37,321 nucleotides of DNA, taken from the NCBI GenBank assembly GCA_903903925.1, contig CAIVAU010000230.1:1-37321 (forward strand), read 5' to 3'. The notes under the pieces are model-generated. The model was given only the letters and a program-made list of their open reading frames with translations, made no database searches and was not told where the DNA came from. A program made the translations under genes and the position numbers. Positions 24,053 through 34,110 of this stretch are shown here, piece by piece (the first letter of the stretch is position 1; every line of letters begins with the position of its first letter). Origin of the DNA: an uncultured cyanobacterium. GTDB taxonomy: Bacteria > Cyanobacteriota > Cyanobacteriia > Cyanobacteriales > Nostocaceae.

Positions 24053-24756
24053 AGGCTGTTGAGGGCGCGAACCACAAATACGCGTGCAAGAGAATAAAGA
24101 TTTTATTCTTATAAAACCATTGTAAAAAGAGGGAATCAGTGACTGGATCGGTGTTCACGTCTTGCTTAATTAGTAATTACCCCATAACTCAGTGCTTAGA
24201 TAGAATTAATGACACACATTGAAATCCTGTTAAGAGTGACCTACTGGCGGGGCACCATCCGTTATAGAGGAAATACCTGCACTCCTGTAAGGGCGGGGAG
24301 ACCCCTACCCAATGCCGAATGCCCATGTTTCTTGAAAGTTCCCTGCCTTAATCAATGAATTTAATTTTGTCCTACTACTTTATTTAATTAATATAATCTT
24401 CTTGCTAAGTAAATAAATAACACATATTGTCAGATCAATTTCTTTATTTTCTCTTTAAATTAGTCTTTTGCAAAGAACCTATTAACTTAATATGAATTGT
24501 CTATTGCAGAGAGAATTTGTTATCAAATCTGGGTTATAAATTATATTCATAAGGCTTAATTCTGAAGAAAAATACTGACAGAACAAAAATATCAAAAATT
24601 GATTTTTTAGATATTTTATGTCAGGACGTTTCAACAGACTCTTGCCTAGAAAGTTATAGTCGGCACTATCCGATTTCAGCTATGAGCAGTGCGCAAGTTA
24701 TTCCACAGCTTTTAGTAAATAGCTCTGATGTTTTGTGAATTTCAATTTTAAACAAT
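24053..24756. other. Intergenic region between clpB and the metalloprotease gene
   Basis: About 700 bases between divergent genes. The first 100 bases should hold the clpB promoter; TTTACA with TAAAAT 15 bases on (minus strand, near 24125-24100) is a weak candidate. A GC-rich repeat cluster occupies 24241-24310, followed by about 330 bases of very AT-rich DNA and a degenerate copy of the GTCGGC/AGCTATGAG palindrome at 24644-24686. No gene is supported. Confidence 0.5.
24270..24310 (-). repeat. Dispersed intergenic repeat, inverted copy
   Basis: The reverse complement reads GGGTAGGGGTCTCCCCGCCC then TTACAGGAGTGCAGGTATTTC, matching the element at 1639-1682 in nearly every position. AT-rich DNA lies on its right and GGCGGGGCACCATCC on its left. 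Confidence 0.6.
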
Positions 24757-26616
24757 ATGAACACTAAATTCATTCGCAATTTTTTTTATCTAAAAGTAGT
24801 TGCGCCACTCACCTTGGTATTTACCTTTTCAATTAGCAACACTCCAGCACAAGCATTGCGATTTAACTTTTCTTATGCTTCAAATGTGCCAGAAGAAGTC
24901 ATAGCTGGATTTACTGCTGCTGGTAAAACTTGGTCATCAAATTTAACAGATGATGTCACTGTAAACATTTACGTCCAGTACGGCGGACTTCCCAACGGAG
25001 TTTTAGCTGGGACTCGGCCAGGGATGGTGCGAACCTCCTATAGTAATTTTTTAACTGGTCTTGTGCAAAATGAATCTTCAGCAACAGATGTTCAGGTTCT
25101 TAGCCATCTGCCCATTGACGCTCAGGGTCTACAAACCTTGCAAGCTTACAATGCAGGTAATATCGCTAAGAGTGAAATCTCCTTCGACAACAACAACACG
25201 TTCTCCATGTTGGTCGATGGGAGTGTAGTGTCTTCCAACGCTCCAAGTGGTCAGAGTGACTATGTTGACAACTTTGGTAACGATAATAACAAAAATCTTT
25301 GGATGACCCGTGCTAATGCCAAAGCCTTGGGAATAGTCAATCCCAACGATCAGGCACTTGATGCCACTATCCGCATTGGTGATTCGATATCCTGGGATTT
25401 TACTCGCAGCTCAAATACTTCCAGCAAAAGCTACAATTTTCTCAGCGTCGCCAAGCATGAAATCAGTCATTGCCTCGGGTTTATCAGTGGAGTTGATGCT
25501 TTTCAATTAATAGCTAGTACGGCTACAAGTAGCCAAGCATTAGTAGATAATAACCTGCAATATGTGAGTCCATTAGATCTATTCCGCTACTCTAAGGAGA
25601 GTGCCGCCCAGGGAGTATTTGATTGGACACCAGGACGACTCGATAATCAGGGCAATCCGGTTACGAAGTACTTCTCTTTAGACGGAGGACAAACAAGTAT
25701 TGCCGACTTTGCATCCGGGGTTTCTAAAGGTGGAGACGGCTATGAGTCGAGCCACTGGGCACCATCGGTAGGTAACGCCCCACCCATAGGTATTATGACT
25801 CCTGACCTAAATCCGGGTCAGAGGCTACAGATCTTGGATACCGACCTGCAAGCTTTAGATGCGATCGGTTGGACGCGTCAAAAAACTTTACGACAAGATC
25901 TGCTCTCTTTAGGACTCAACTGGAGTGCTGTAGAACAAAGGCTCACGCTACAGCGACAGCTCACAGTTGACAGGCTAACAGCGGATCAAACAGCGCTCAC
26001 ACAAGATCCGACTACAGCCCTGAACGCTGTTGATATCGAAACCTTGGCATCACTGCAATCCGGCCAAACAGCACTGGAGCAGACTCTGGCACAAAACATT
26101 GATCAACAACTCTCTCAGTTAGCTCAAACAATCGCAAATGTGACCGATCCGCAACAACAGGCCGAACTGGAAGCCCAAGCACAGGCTTCCATCTTGCAGC
26201 TAGCTCAAGACCAGAGTACGCAATTAGCCCAACTCTCTACGAATCAATCACAAACCCTGGCTAGTCTTTTTAGACAGCAGATGCTCCAGTGGTTAGGAGG
26301 TTCAACCTCAGACCTGACTCAGCACTTAGCAAACGCAAATTTGACACAATTACAAGCTCTATCCTCACTTCTGACGAGTTCAACCTACTCTGACGAGCAA
26401 GAATCTGCTTGGAATACACAAGTCTTGCAAGCACTCACACCATTAAGCAGTGACCCGGAGGCAGCTCTAGCAGCCCTGACCAGTACAAGTGGCCCTGACC
26501 TAGCTCTAACGCGTTCTCTACCAGGTTCTACTGCATCTGGATTCAATTATCGGGAAACAGCGGCGTCAATAGATCCAACCGACAGTGTACCCGTTCTAGT
26601 CCCTCCGTCTAATTAA
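24757..26616 (+). CDS. Exported metalloprotease (NF038122-like) with Gln/Leu-rich C-terminal region
   Basis: A 619-residue protein with a signal peptide (residues 1-~33, ending NTPAQA|LRFNF). The catalytic part (about 35-375) has the zinc motif KHEISHCLGFISGVD (H234, E235, H238; G241 and D247 as in some HExxHxxG.....D enzymes) and a downstream GIMTPDLNPGQ methionine turn, followed by DLQALDAIGW. This is the pattern of a cyanobacterial metalloprotease family that often ends in PEP-CTERM. Here PEP-CTERM is absent. Instead residues about 376-600 form a long Gln/Leu/Ala/Thr-rich region predicted to be helical or coiled-coil, ending in a short disordered tail. Substrate unknown. Transcribed alone. 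Confidence 0.75.
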   Translation: MNTKFIRNFFYLKVVAPLTLVFTFSISNTPAQALRFNFSYASNVPEEVIAGFTAAGKTWSSNLTDDVTVNIYVQYGGLPNGVLAGTRPGMVRTSYSNFLTGLVQNESSATDVQVLSHLPIDAQGLQTLQAYNAGNIAKSEISFDNNNTFSMLVDGSVVSSNAPSGQSDYVDNFGNDNNKNLWMTRANAKALGIVNPNDQALDATIRIGDSISWDFTRSSNTSSKSYNFLSVAKHEISHCLGFISGVDAFQLIASTATSSQALVDNNLQYVSPLDLFRYSKESAAQGVFDWTPGRLDNQGNPVTKYFSLDGGQTSIADFASGVSKGGDGYESSHWAPSVGNAPPIGIMTPDLNPGQRLQILDTDLQALDAIGWTRQKTLRQDLLSLGLNWSAVEQRLTLQRQLTVDRLTADQTALTQDPTTALNAVDIETLASLQSGQTALEQTLAQNIDQQLSQLAQTIANVTDPQQQAELEAQAQASILQLAQDQSTQLAQLSTNQSQTLASLFRQQMLQWLGGSTSDLTQHLANANLTQLQALSSLLTSSTYSDEQESAWNTQVLQALTPLSSDPEAALAALTSTSGPDLALTRSLPGSTASGFNYRETAASIDPTDSVPVLVPPSN

Positions 26617-27143
26617 GTAGGGAGACAAAAATCAAGCCCTGATTTGTTAACAGTCACTTGGTCGTGCGTTAAAAAAGTATAAACATAGCAGAGGGTTCGT
26701 GTCATTGAGTGACACGAACCCTTACGTATAAATACTATAATCTTGTTCACGCTTGATGCACTATAGCAGTTCTATCTAATTTGTGAAAATTCAAGGTGGA
26801 AGAAACCGAATTTCTCTACGTTTATACTCTTAGTTAGGATCGCTCTATCATCTTGATTTGATTATGGAATAGTATGTTTTACTTAAGTATTTATAGGGAG
26901 ATTATAATCAATCAAATAAAGCTTTTTTATAGTATTTTTTTTGTGAATAATAGTGATAAAGTCTACTATTTTGACTCGGATATAGTGTATGAATAGAAAG
27001 GGTATCAACTTAAGGCGTAAAAACTTATAAAGAGAATCCACATGGCAAGAGATTGAGACTCGCTGAGGCGAAATTCTGTCCCACCTTAAGTGGATACCCA
27101 CTAAAAATACGATAAATATCGATTAACAAGGATGGTGTGGATT
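26617..27143. other. Intergenic region upstream of the DUF928 gene
   Basis: AT-rich stretch of about 525 bases with one strong hairpin (26692-26722) and no supported gene. The 72-codon minus-strand frame at 26883-27101 is Ile/Lys/Tyr-rich read-out of AT-rich DNA without family resemblance. The DUF928 promoter should lie at its right end. Confidence 0.5.
26692..26722 (+). terminator. Strong hairpin downstream of the metalloprotease gene
   Basis: AGGGTTCGTGTCA (26692-26704), loop TTGAG, TGACACGAACCCT (26710-26722): a perfect 13-base stem 76 bases after the stop codon. No T-run follows, so either a terminator or a small palindromic element. Confidence 0.5.
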
Positions 27144-27938
27144 ATGCCGAGAAGAATTGTCAATGCCTGGGCGCTTGCTATCTATTTAACATCTCTACTT
27201 GCACTTTCTTTCTCTGTTCCACAGCAAGTCATGGCAAAGTCTACTAAAGAAGGCTTGCCAAATGGAAGAATTGGAGGAGGAACTAGAGAAAGCTTGCCAG
27301 ATAGAAGGATTGGAGAAGGAACTAGAGAAGGCTTGCCAGGTAGAAGGATTGGAGGAGGAACACGTGGATGTTCTCTTGATCCCAAAAACCTAGTTGCATT
27401 AATGCCTGATAATAATTTTGGACTCACCAAAGAAGCACATCCAAACTTCTTTTTTTATTTACCGAAAACGTCTGAAAAAACGATGGTAGAGTTTGTTCTA
27501 CAGGATGATAAAAGTAATTTACTTTCTGAAACTACCTTCATGACATCTAATTCTACAGGAGTCGTAAATGTCAGTTTACCTAATTCAGGCTCATTCCCAT
27601 CACTCGCTGTTGGTAAAAAATACCATTGGTATTTATCAATTATTTGTGAGGAAGACAACAGAGCTAATGATATTTTTGTAGATGGATGGATTGAACGTAT
27701 AGAATTAGCTCCAGAATTAGCTAAGAAGCTAGAGCATTCTTCACCTACAGAACGTGCTGTTCTATATGCCTCAAATGGTCTTTGGTATGATGCATTGACT
27801 ACATTAGCAGAACTTCTTGACACCTATCCAAATGATTCCAGATTTACTGCTAGTTGGAAACAGCTATTACAGTCTGTCAGCTTGGATACTATCGCACAGG
27901 AGCCTCTTTTGAAAAGAAAAGTATACAACCAGAATTAA
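27144..27938 (+). CDS. DUF928 domain protein, exported
   Basis: A 264-residue protein with signal peptide (to about SVPQQVMAK) and then three 13-residue tandem repeats (consensus EGLP-RRIGGGTR). The DUF928 domain follows, from CSLDPKNLVALMPDNNFGLTKEAHPNFFFYLP to the C-terminal helices (ERAVLYASNGLWYDALTTLAEL). DUF928 is a cyanobacterial periplasmic domain of unknown function commonly next to CHASE2 and CHAT proteins, as here. I chose the ATG at 27144 because AAGGA at 27128-27132 is correctly spaced; the ATG at 27132 overlaps that site. Probably in an operon with the CHASE2 gene 62 bases downstream. Confidence 0.85.
   Translation: MPRRIVNAWALAIYLTSLLALSFSVPQQVMAKSTKEGLPNGRIGGGTRESLPDRRIGEGTREGLPGRRIGGGTRGCSLDPKNLVALMPDNNFGLTKEAHPNFFFYLPKTSEKTMVEFVLQDDKSNLLSETTFMTSNSTGVVNVSLPNSGSFPSLAVGKKYHWYLSIICEEDNRANDIFVDGWIERIELAPELAKKLEHSSPTERAVLYASNGLWYDALTTLAELLDTYPNDSRFTASWKQLLQSVSLDTIAQEPLLKRKVYNQN
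27253..27369 (+). repeat. Three 39-base in-frame tandem repeats in the DUF928 gene
   Basis: The units begin at GAAGGCTTGCCAAATGGAAG and repeat every 39 bases with few changes, encoding EGLPNGRIGGGTR, ESLPDRRIGEGTR and EGLPGRRIGGGTR between signal peptide and domain. A linker of this kind is prone to length change. Confidence 0.8.
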
Positions 27939-28000
27939 TTGTTTTTTATAATTAATTCTTCTTGGTATTTTTTTATTCTAAGGGAGTGATACTAATTTTT

Positions 28001-30619
28001 GTGATTGCGAAACTTTCGAGAAGATTTTCTTTACTGACATCTTTATTGGCTGACTATTATTCATATCACAGCCAGCGATTCTTCCCAACGCTGAATTTCA
28101 GGCAATCAGTTATTGTTGCCAGTATTGTGATCACAGGATTGGTGTTGGGTGCGAAACAACTTGGCTGTTTCCAGTTTTTGGAATTGGTGACCTTTGACCA
28201 AATGATACGCTTCCTACCTGATGCTGGCCCTGATCCACGACTATTGGTGATTAAAATTACAGAAGCCGATCTTCAAAAACAAAAACAATGGCCTCTTAGC
28301 GATCAAACCCTCTCCCAATTATTGCAGAAGATACAAGAGCTTAAGCCTAGGGTCATTGGCTTAGACTTGTACCGTAATTTGCCACAACCACAAGGTCATG
28401 AGTCTTTGTTGAAGGAACTTCAGACTCCTAATGTCATTACCATAACCAATCTTGGTGATACTAATTCGGAAGGAGTCTCTGCCATACCTGGTATATCCGC
28501 AGAACAAATCGGTTTCAACGATTTTGTTATTGACCCTGATGGGGTTGTACGTCGTAATTTAATCTATGCCTATGAAGGTGACAAAAAATTTTACTCTTTC
28601 TCCCTGCGCTTGAGCCTCAAGTACCTAGCACAAGAAGGTATCGTACTCAAAGTTAAGCCGGATGCATTGCTGTTAGGGAACACGGTATTCCCCCCTTTGG
28701 ACTCCAATGCAGGAGGATATCAAAATATTGATGATGCAGGTTATCAGGTGCTGATTTCTTATCGTTCGGCTGAACACGTGGCGCGGGAAGTATCACTGAG
28801 CGAAGTTTTGAATGGGCAAATTAACCCAGATTGGATCAAAGACAAAGTGGTGCTCATTGGTACAACTGCTCCTAGTCTGAAGGATTTGTTTTTTACTCCC
28901 TATAGCGCAGGGAAATCAGCGAACCCAAGCATGCCAGGAGTATTGCTCCATGCTCAACTTGTCAGCCAACTTCTTAGTACAACGCTCTTACAAAAACCGC
29001 TATTCTGGTTTTTGCCTGAATGGGTAGAGGCTATATGGGTGTGGACTTGGGCTTTGATCGGAGGGTTATTGGTATGGCGAATAAAACATCCGCTTCCCTT
29101 AGGAGTGGCAGGAGCAGTTGCATTGGGTATTTTAAGTAGCATTTGCTTTGGTGTATTTATCCAAGCAGGCTGGATACCTTTAATATCTCCATCACTGGCA
29201 TTTCTCGCAACGGCTGGAAATATTCTAGCCTACAAAATACTGTATAATGCACTTCACGATTCTCTTACAGGCCTACCCAATCGTGACCTTTTCCTCAAGT
29301 TTTTACAACGGGCGATATCTCGCCATAAGCCGCTCCGCGTCTACACAGAGAAGAAAATTCGCAAAAAAGCGCGATTTGCTGTGCTGTTTTTAGATCTTGA
29401 CCGATTCAAGGTTATTAATGAAAGTTTCGGTCACCAAGTTGGGGATCAATTGTTACTTGACATCACTTATAGATTAAAAGCCTGTCTAAAACGCAGAGGA
29501 ACCATAGCAAGAATTGGAGGAGACGAGTTTGCAATTTTGCAGGAAGGTATTACCGATGCCAGCGAAGCAATTAGCCTAGCCGATCATCTACAGCAGGAAA
29601 TGACCCTGCCTTTCCAAACCAATGGGCAAGAGATATTTACCAGTATTAGCATTGGTATAGCCTTCAATCAAACTGAACTAGAGCATCAACCAGCAGATCT
29701 ACTGCGAGATGCTCACATTGCTATGTATCGAGCTAAAGACTTGGGTAAAGCTCGTCATGAAGTTTTTGCAACAGGTATGCGTAACCAAGTCGTTAAACGT
29801 TTTCAGCTAGAGGCAGATCTCCGTCATGCTATAGAACAGCAAGAATTTTATCTTCACTATCAGCCTATCGTATTTTTAGAAACTGGTGTCATTACTGGTT
29901 TTGAAGCACTTGTACGGTGGCGGCATCCTCAATATGGATTGGTTTCGCCAACAGAGTTTATTCCAGTTGCAGAAGAAACAGAGCTGATTATTCCCTTAGG
30001 TAAGTGGATTTTGCACGAAGCCTGTCGTCAGTTATGTATTTGGCAAACCCAATTTATTACAGATCCACCACTCACGATGAGTGTCAATCTTTCTGGGCAA
30101 CAATTGACTCAACCGGATTTGGTTGAATACATTGAACAGATTCTCAAAGAGACAAATTTAAATAGACAAAGTTTGAAATTAGAAATTACTGAAAGCGTAG
30201 CGATGAAAGATGTGGAGGCTGCGATCACCATAATGCTAAAGTTAAGGATTTTGAAGTTAAGGCTCAGCATTGATGATTTTGGGACAGGATATTCCTCCTT
30301 AAGTTATTTACACCGCTTTCCTGTGAACACCTTAAAGGTTGATCGTTCCTTTGTTAGCCGCATGGGAGATACCGATGAAGATGCAGCAATTGTTAGAACA
30401 ATAATCATGCTTAGCCATACGTTGGGTATGGATGTTGTTGCTGAAGGTATAGAGACAACAAATCAGCAAGCAAAATTACGTGCGCTGGGTTGTGAGTATG
30501 GACAGGGCTATTTGTTCTCTAAACCTCTAGATAGCACATCTGCAACAGCATTGCTACAGTGCCAGTTTAATCGAAGTGACGTAAGTACTACGAAAGTAGT
30601 TAATGCCACTCAGTATTAG
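28001..30619 (+). CDS. CHASE2-GGDEF-EAL cyclic-di-GMP protein
   Basis: Membrane sensor of about 872 residues. An N-terminal helix anchors an extracytoplasmic CHASE2 domain (about 50-335; FDQMIRFLPDAGPDPRLLVI, VVLIGTTAPSLKDLFFTPYS), followed by about three membrane helices (about 340-415). A GGDEF domain follows (RIGGDEFAIL near residue 505), preceded by DALTGLPNRD-like DSLTGLPNRD. The upstream I-site RxxD is missing. The EAL domain starts near 630 (GFEALVRWRHP) and keeps SVNLSGQQL, LEITES, DDFGTGYSS, LKVDRSF and VAEGIET, so both synthesis and breakdown of c-di-GMP are possible. The start is uncertain: GTG at 28001 follows AAGGGAG at a rather long distance; TTG 27962 or GTG 27986 would extend it slightly. 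It is paired with the DUF928 gene. Confidence 0.9.
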   Translation: MIAKLSRRFSLLTSLLADYYSYHSQRFFPTLNFRQSVIVASIVITGLVLGAKQLGCFQFLELVTFDQMIRFLPDAGPDPRLLVIKITEADLQKQKQWPLSDQTLSQLLQKIQELKPRVIGLDLYRNLPQPQGHESLLKELQTPNVITITNLGDTNSEGVSAIPGISAEQIGFNDFVIDPDGVVRRNLIYAYEGDKKFYSFSLRLSLKYLAQEGIVLKVKPDALLLGNTVFPPLDSNAGGYQNIDDAGYQVLISYRSAEHVAREVSLSEVLNGQINPDWIKDKVVLIGTTAPSLKDLFFTPYSAGKSANPSMPGVLLHAQLVSQLLSTTLLQKPLFWFLPEWVEAIWVWTWALIGGLLVWRIKHPLPLGVAGAVALGILSSICFGVFIQAGWIPLISPSLAFLATAGNILAYKILYNALHDSLTGLPNRDLFLKFLQRAISRHKPLRVYTEKKIRKKARFAVLFLDLDRFKVINESFGHQVGDQLLLDITYRLKACLKRRGTIARIGGDEFAILQEGITDASEAISLADHLQQEMTLPFQTNGQEIFTSISIGIAFNQTELEHQPADLLRDAHIAMYRAKDLGKARHEVFATGMRNQVVKRFQLEADLRHAIEQQEFYLHYQPIVFLETGVITGFEALVRWRHPQYGLVSPTEFIPVAEETELIIPLGKWILHEACRQLCIWQTQFITDPPLTMSVNLSGQQLTQPDLVEYIEQILKETNLNRQSLKLEITESVAMKDVEAAITIMLKLRILKLRLSIDDFGTGYSSLSYLHRFPVNTLKVDRSFVSRMGDTDEDAAIVRTIIMLSHTLGMDVVAEGIETTNQQAKLRALGCEYGQGYLFSKPLDSTSATALLQCQFNRSDVSTTKVVNATQY

Positions 30620-30729
30620 ATCTTGATGGAAATATGTAGTTGACAATATCTTTTTGATTAGTACTAGTTCATCAAGTCATCCCTTTACCAGCCTATAATA
30701 ATGGCACTGCTCATTCATCTAGTTCAAAT

Positions 30730-31479
30730 ATGGCGCTACCTTTAAAAAGTTTTGAGTATTTATTCCACTCTGCTTTTGGCTATACGGGTATTATTGCCTT
30801 TGTTTTTCCAAGCGGGCAAATCCTAGTTATCTGGGGATCTGCTTTTCTTTCGATGTGGTTTTTTCTTTTCCTCATAAATAGACCAATATTTAAGGACTTT
30901 AAGCGTTTTGCTAATCAGGCTGCTGTCACTCAACAAGCCCAACTCTATAATTCTTTATTGGCTAATAGTCATTGTCCTCAAAATAATCCGTTAACTCCGG
31001 TGCGAGCAAAGGCTTTACAGTATTGCCAAGAGTTGATTGATGATTATAAAAAAACTCGAGGAATTTCGAGAAATTTTTACTATATTTTCCAATTGGCAAC
31101 TGTTATTTTATCGGGAATTACACCAATTTTCGTCTTGTTAGACCAATTGCATCTAGGTATTTCATGGTTTAAGTGGCTTCCCGTAATTTTCCCAGCTACT
31201 GCCTCCCTAGTTGCTAGTATAGTTACCTCCTTTCCTTTTCAGAAAAACTGGATTTCAGCTAATACTACTGTTGAATTATTAGAAGCTGAACAAGAGAAAT
31301 TTATTCTGGGAGTGACTGAACCTTATCGTTGCTATGATGTAACCGATGAAACCCAACGTGAACAAAAAGCTAAACAGGGAATAGAAAACTTTATCACTCA
31401 GGTCAATAGTATTCATCTTCAGCAAATACAAGAATTGGGTGAGCAAAAGTTAAAGAGGGAGAAAACACAAAATCAATAA
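30730..31479 (+). CDS. DUF4231-like membrane protein
   Basis: A 249-residue protein with a hydrophobic N-terminal region (about 16-50), a soluble stretch, a second pair of membrane helices (about 121-140 and 147-172), then a cytoplasmic tail. The tail ELLEAEQEKFILGVTEPY, the acidic YDVTDETQREQKAKQGIENFI and the coiled end HLQQIQELGEQKL resemble DUF4231/SLATT proteins, two-helix proteins proposed as membrane effectors in some conflict systems. No nucleotide sensor or enzyme is adjacent, so a defence role is not supported here. It lies 110 bases downstream of the c-di-GMP gene and may have its own promoter. Confidence 0.6.
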   Translation: MALPLKSFEYLFHSAFGYTGIIAFVFPSGQILVIWGSAFLSMWFFLFLINRPIFKDFKRFANQAAVTQQAQLYNSLLANSHCPQNNPLTPVRAKALQYCQELIDDYKKTRGISRNFYYIFQLATVILSGITPIFVLLDQLHLGISWFKWLPVIFPATASLVASIVTSFPFQKNWISANTTVELLEAEQEKFILGVTEPYRCYDVTDETQREQKAKQGIENFITQVNSIHLQQIQELGEQKLKREKTQNQ

Positions 31480-31932
31480 AGTTTCTAGATGTTTGAGCCT
31501 GTTAGTCCAAAAATTCCTCTAATTCTTCTGATTCCACAGTATCTTTGGCACTGACTGCATACTCTTTGGGTTAAGATTAAGTAATTTTTGTAACTCCGTA
31601 ATTATATTTAAAATTGAAAGAGAACCCCGACACAAAGCTAACTCCCCACTCCCCTGCTCCCCTTCCCCCCCTATCCCCAGAGGGGACCCCGAGTCCCCCC
31701 TGCTAAGAGCTCCCTCTTAATTTCTTGAAAGGGATACTAGAAAAAATGACCTTTCCATGAAAAAATAGAAGTATGTATACTTAATGGATGTGTTGATTTC
31801 ATCAATTCTTCCTCCTAACATCCTTCTAAAGGTGGACTCAAAAAAAACTAGCTGTGACAAATAATTAACAAAGCTCTGCAAATACTCTTCGAGAGATCTA
31901 TTTTTCTTAACTTTTATTCTTGACAGATCATC
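31480..31932. other. Intergenic region upstream of glgX
   Basis: About 450 bases. It contains a pyrimidine-rich STRR-like stretch (31640-31710; CCCCTGCTCCCC, CCCCCCTATCCCCAGAGG) and a short stem GAAAGG...CCTTTC near 31727-31757. The last 120 bases before glgX are AT-rich and presumably carry its promoter. No open frame with family resemblance. Confidence 0.45.
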
Positions 31933-34071
<2,139 letters not shown>

Positions 34072-34110
34072 GGATACAACCAACAATCAACAATCAACAA
34101 CGAACATTCT

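Noticed and set aside
26691..26725. tRNA T-arm-like GGTTCG
   Set aside because: It is part of a perfect hairpin; no acceptor stem or anticodon arm can be built around it.
26883..27101. 72-codon minus-strand frame
   Set aside because: AT-rich random read-out, no ribosome-binding site, no domain.
30730..31479. DUF4231/SLATT-like protein as effector of a new defence system
   Set aside because: No nucleotide cyclase of defence type, sensor or nuclease is next to it; the neighbouring c-di-GMP protein has ordinary signalling architecture.
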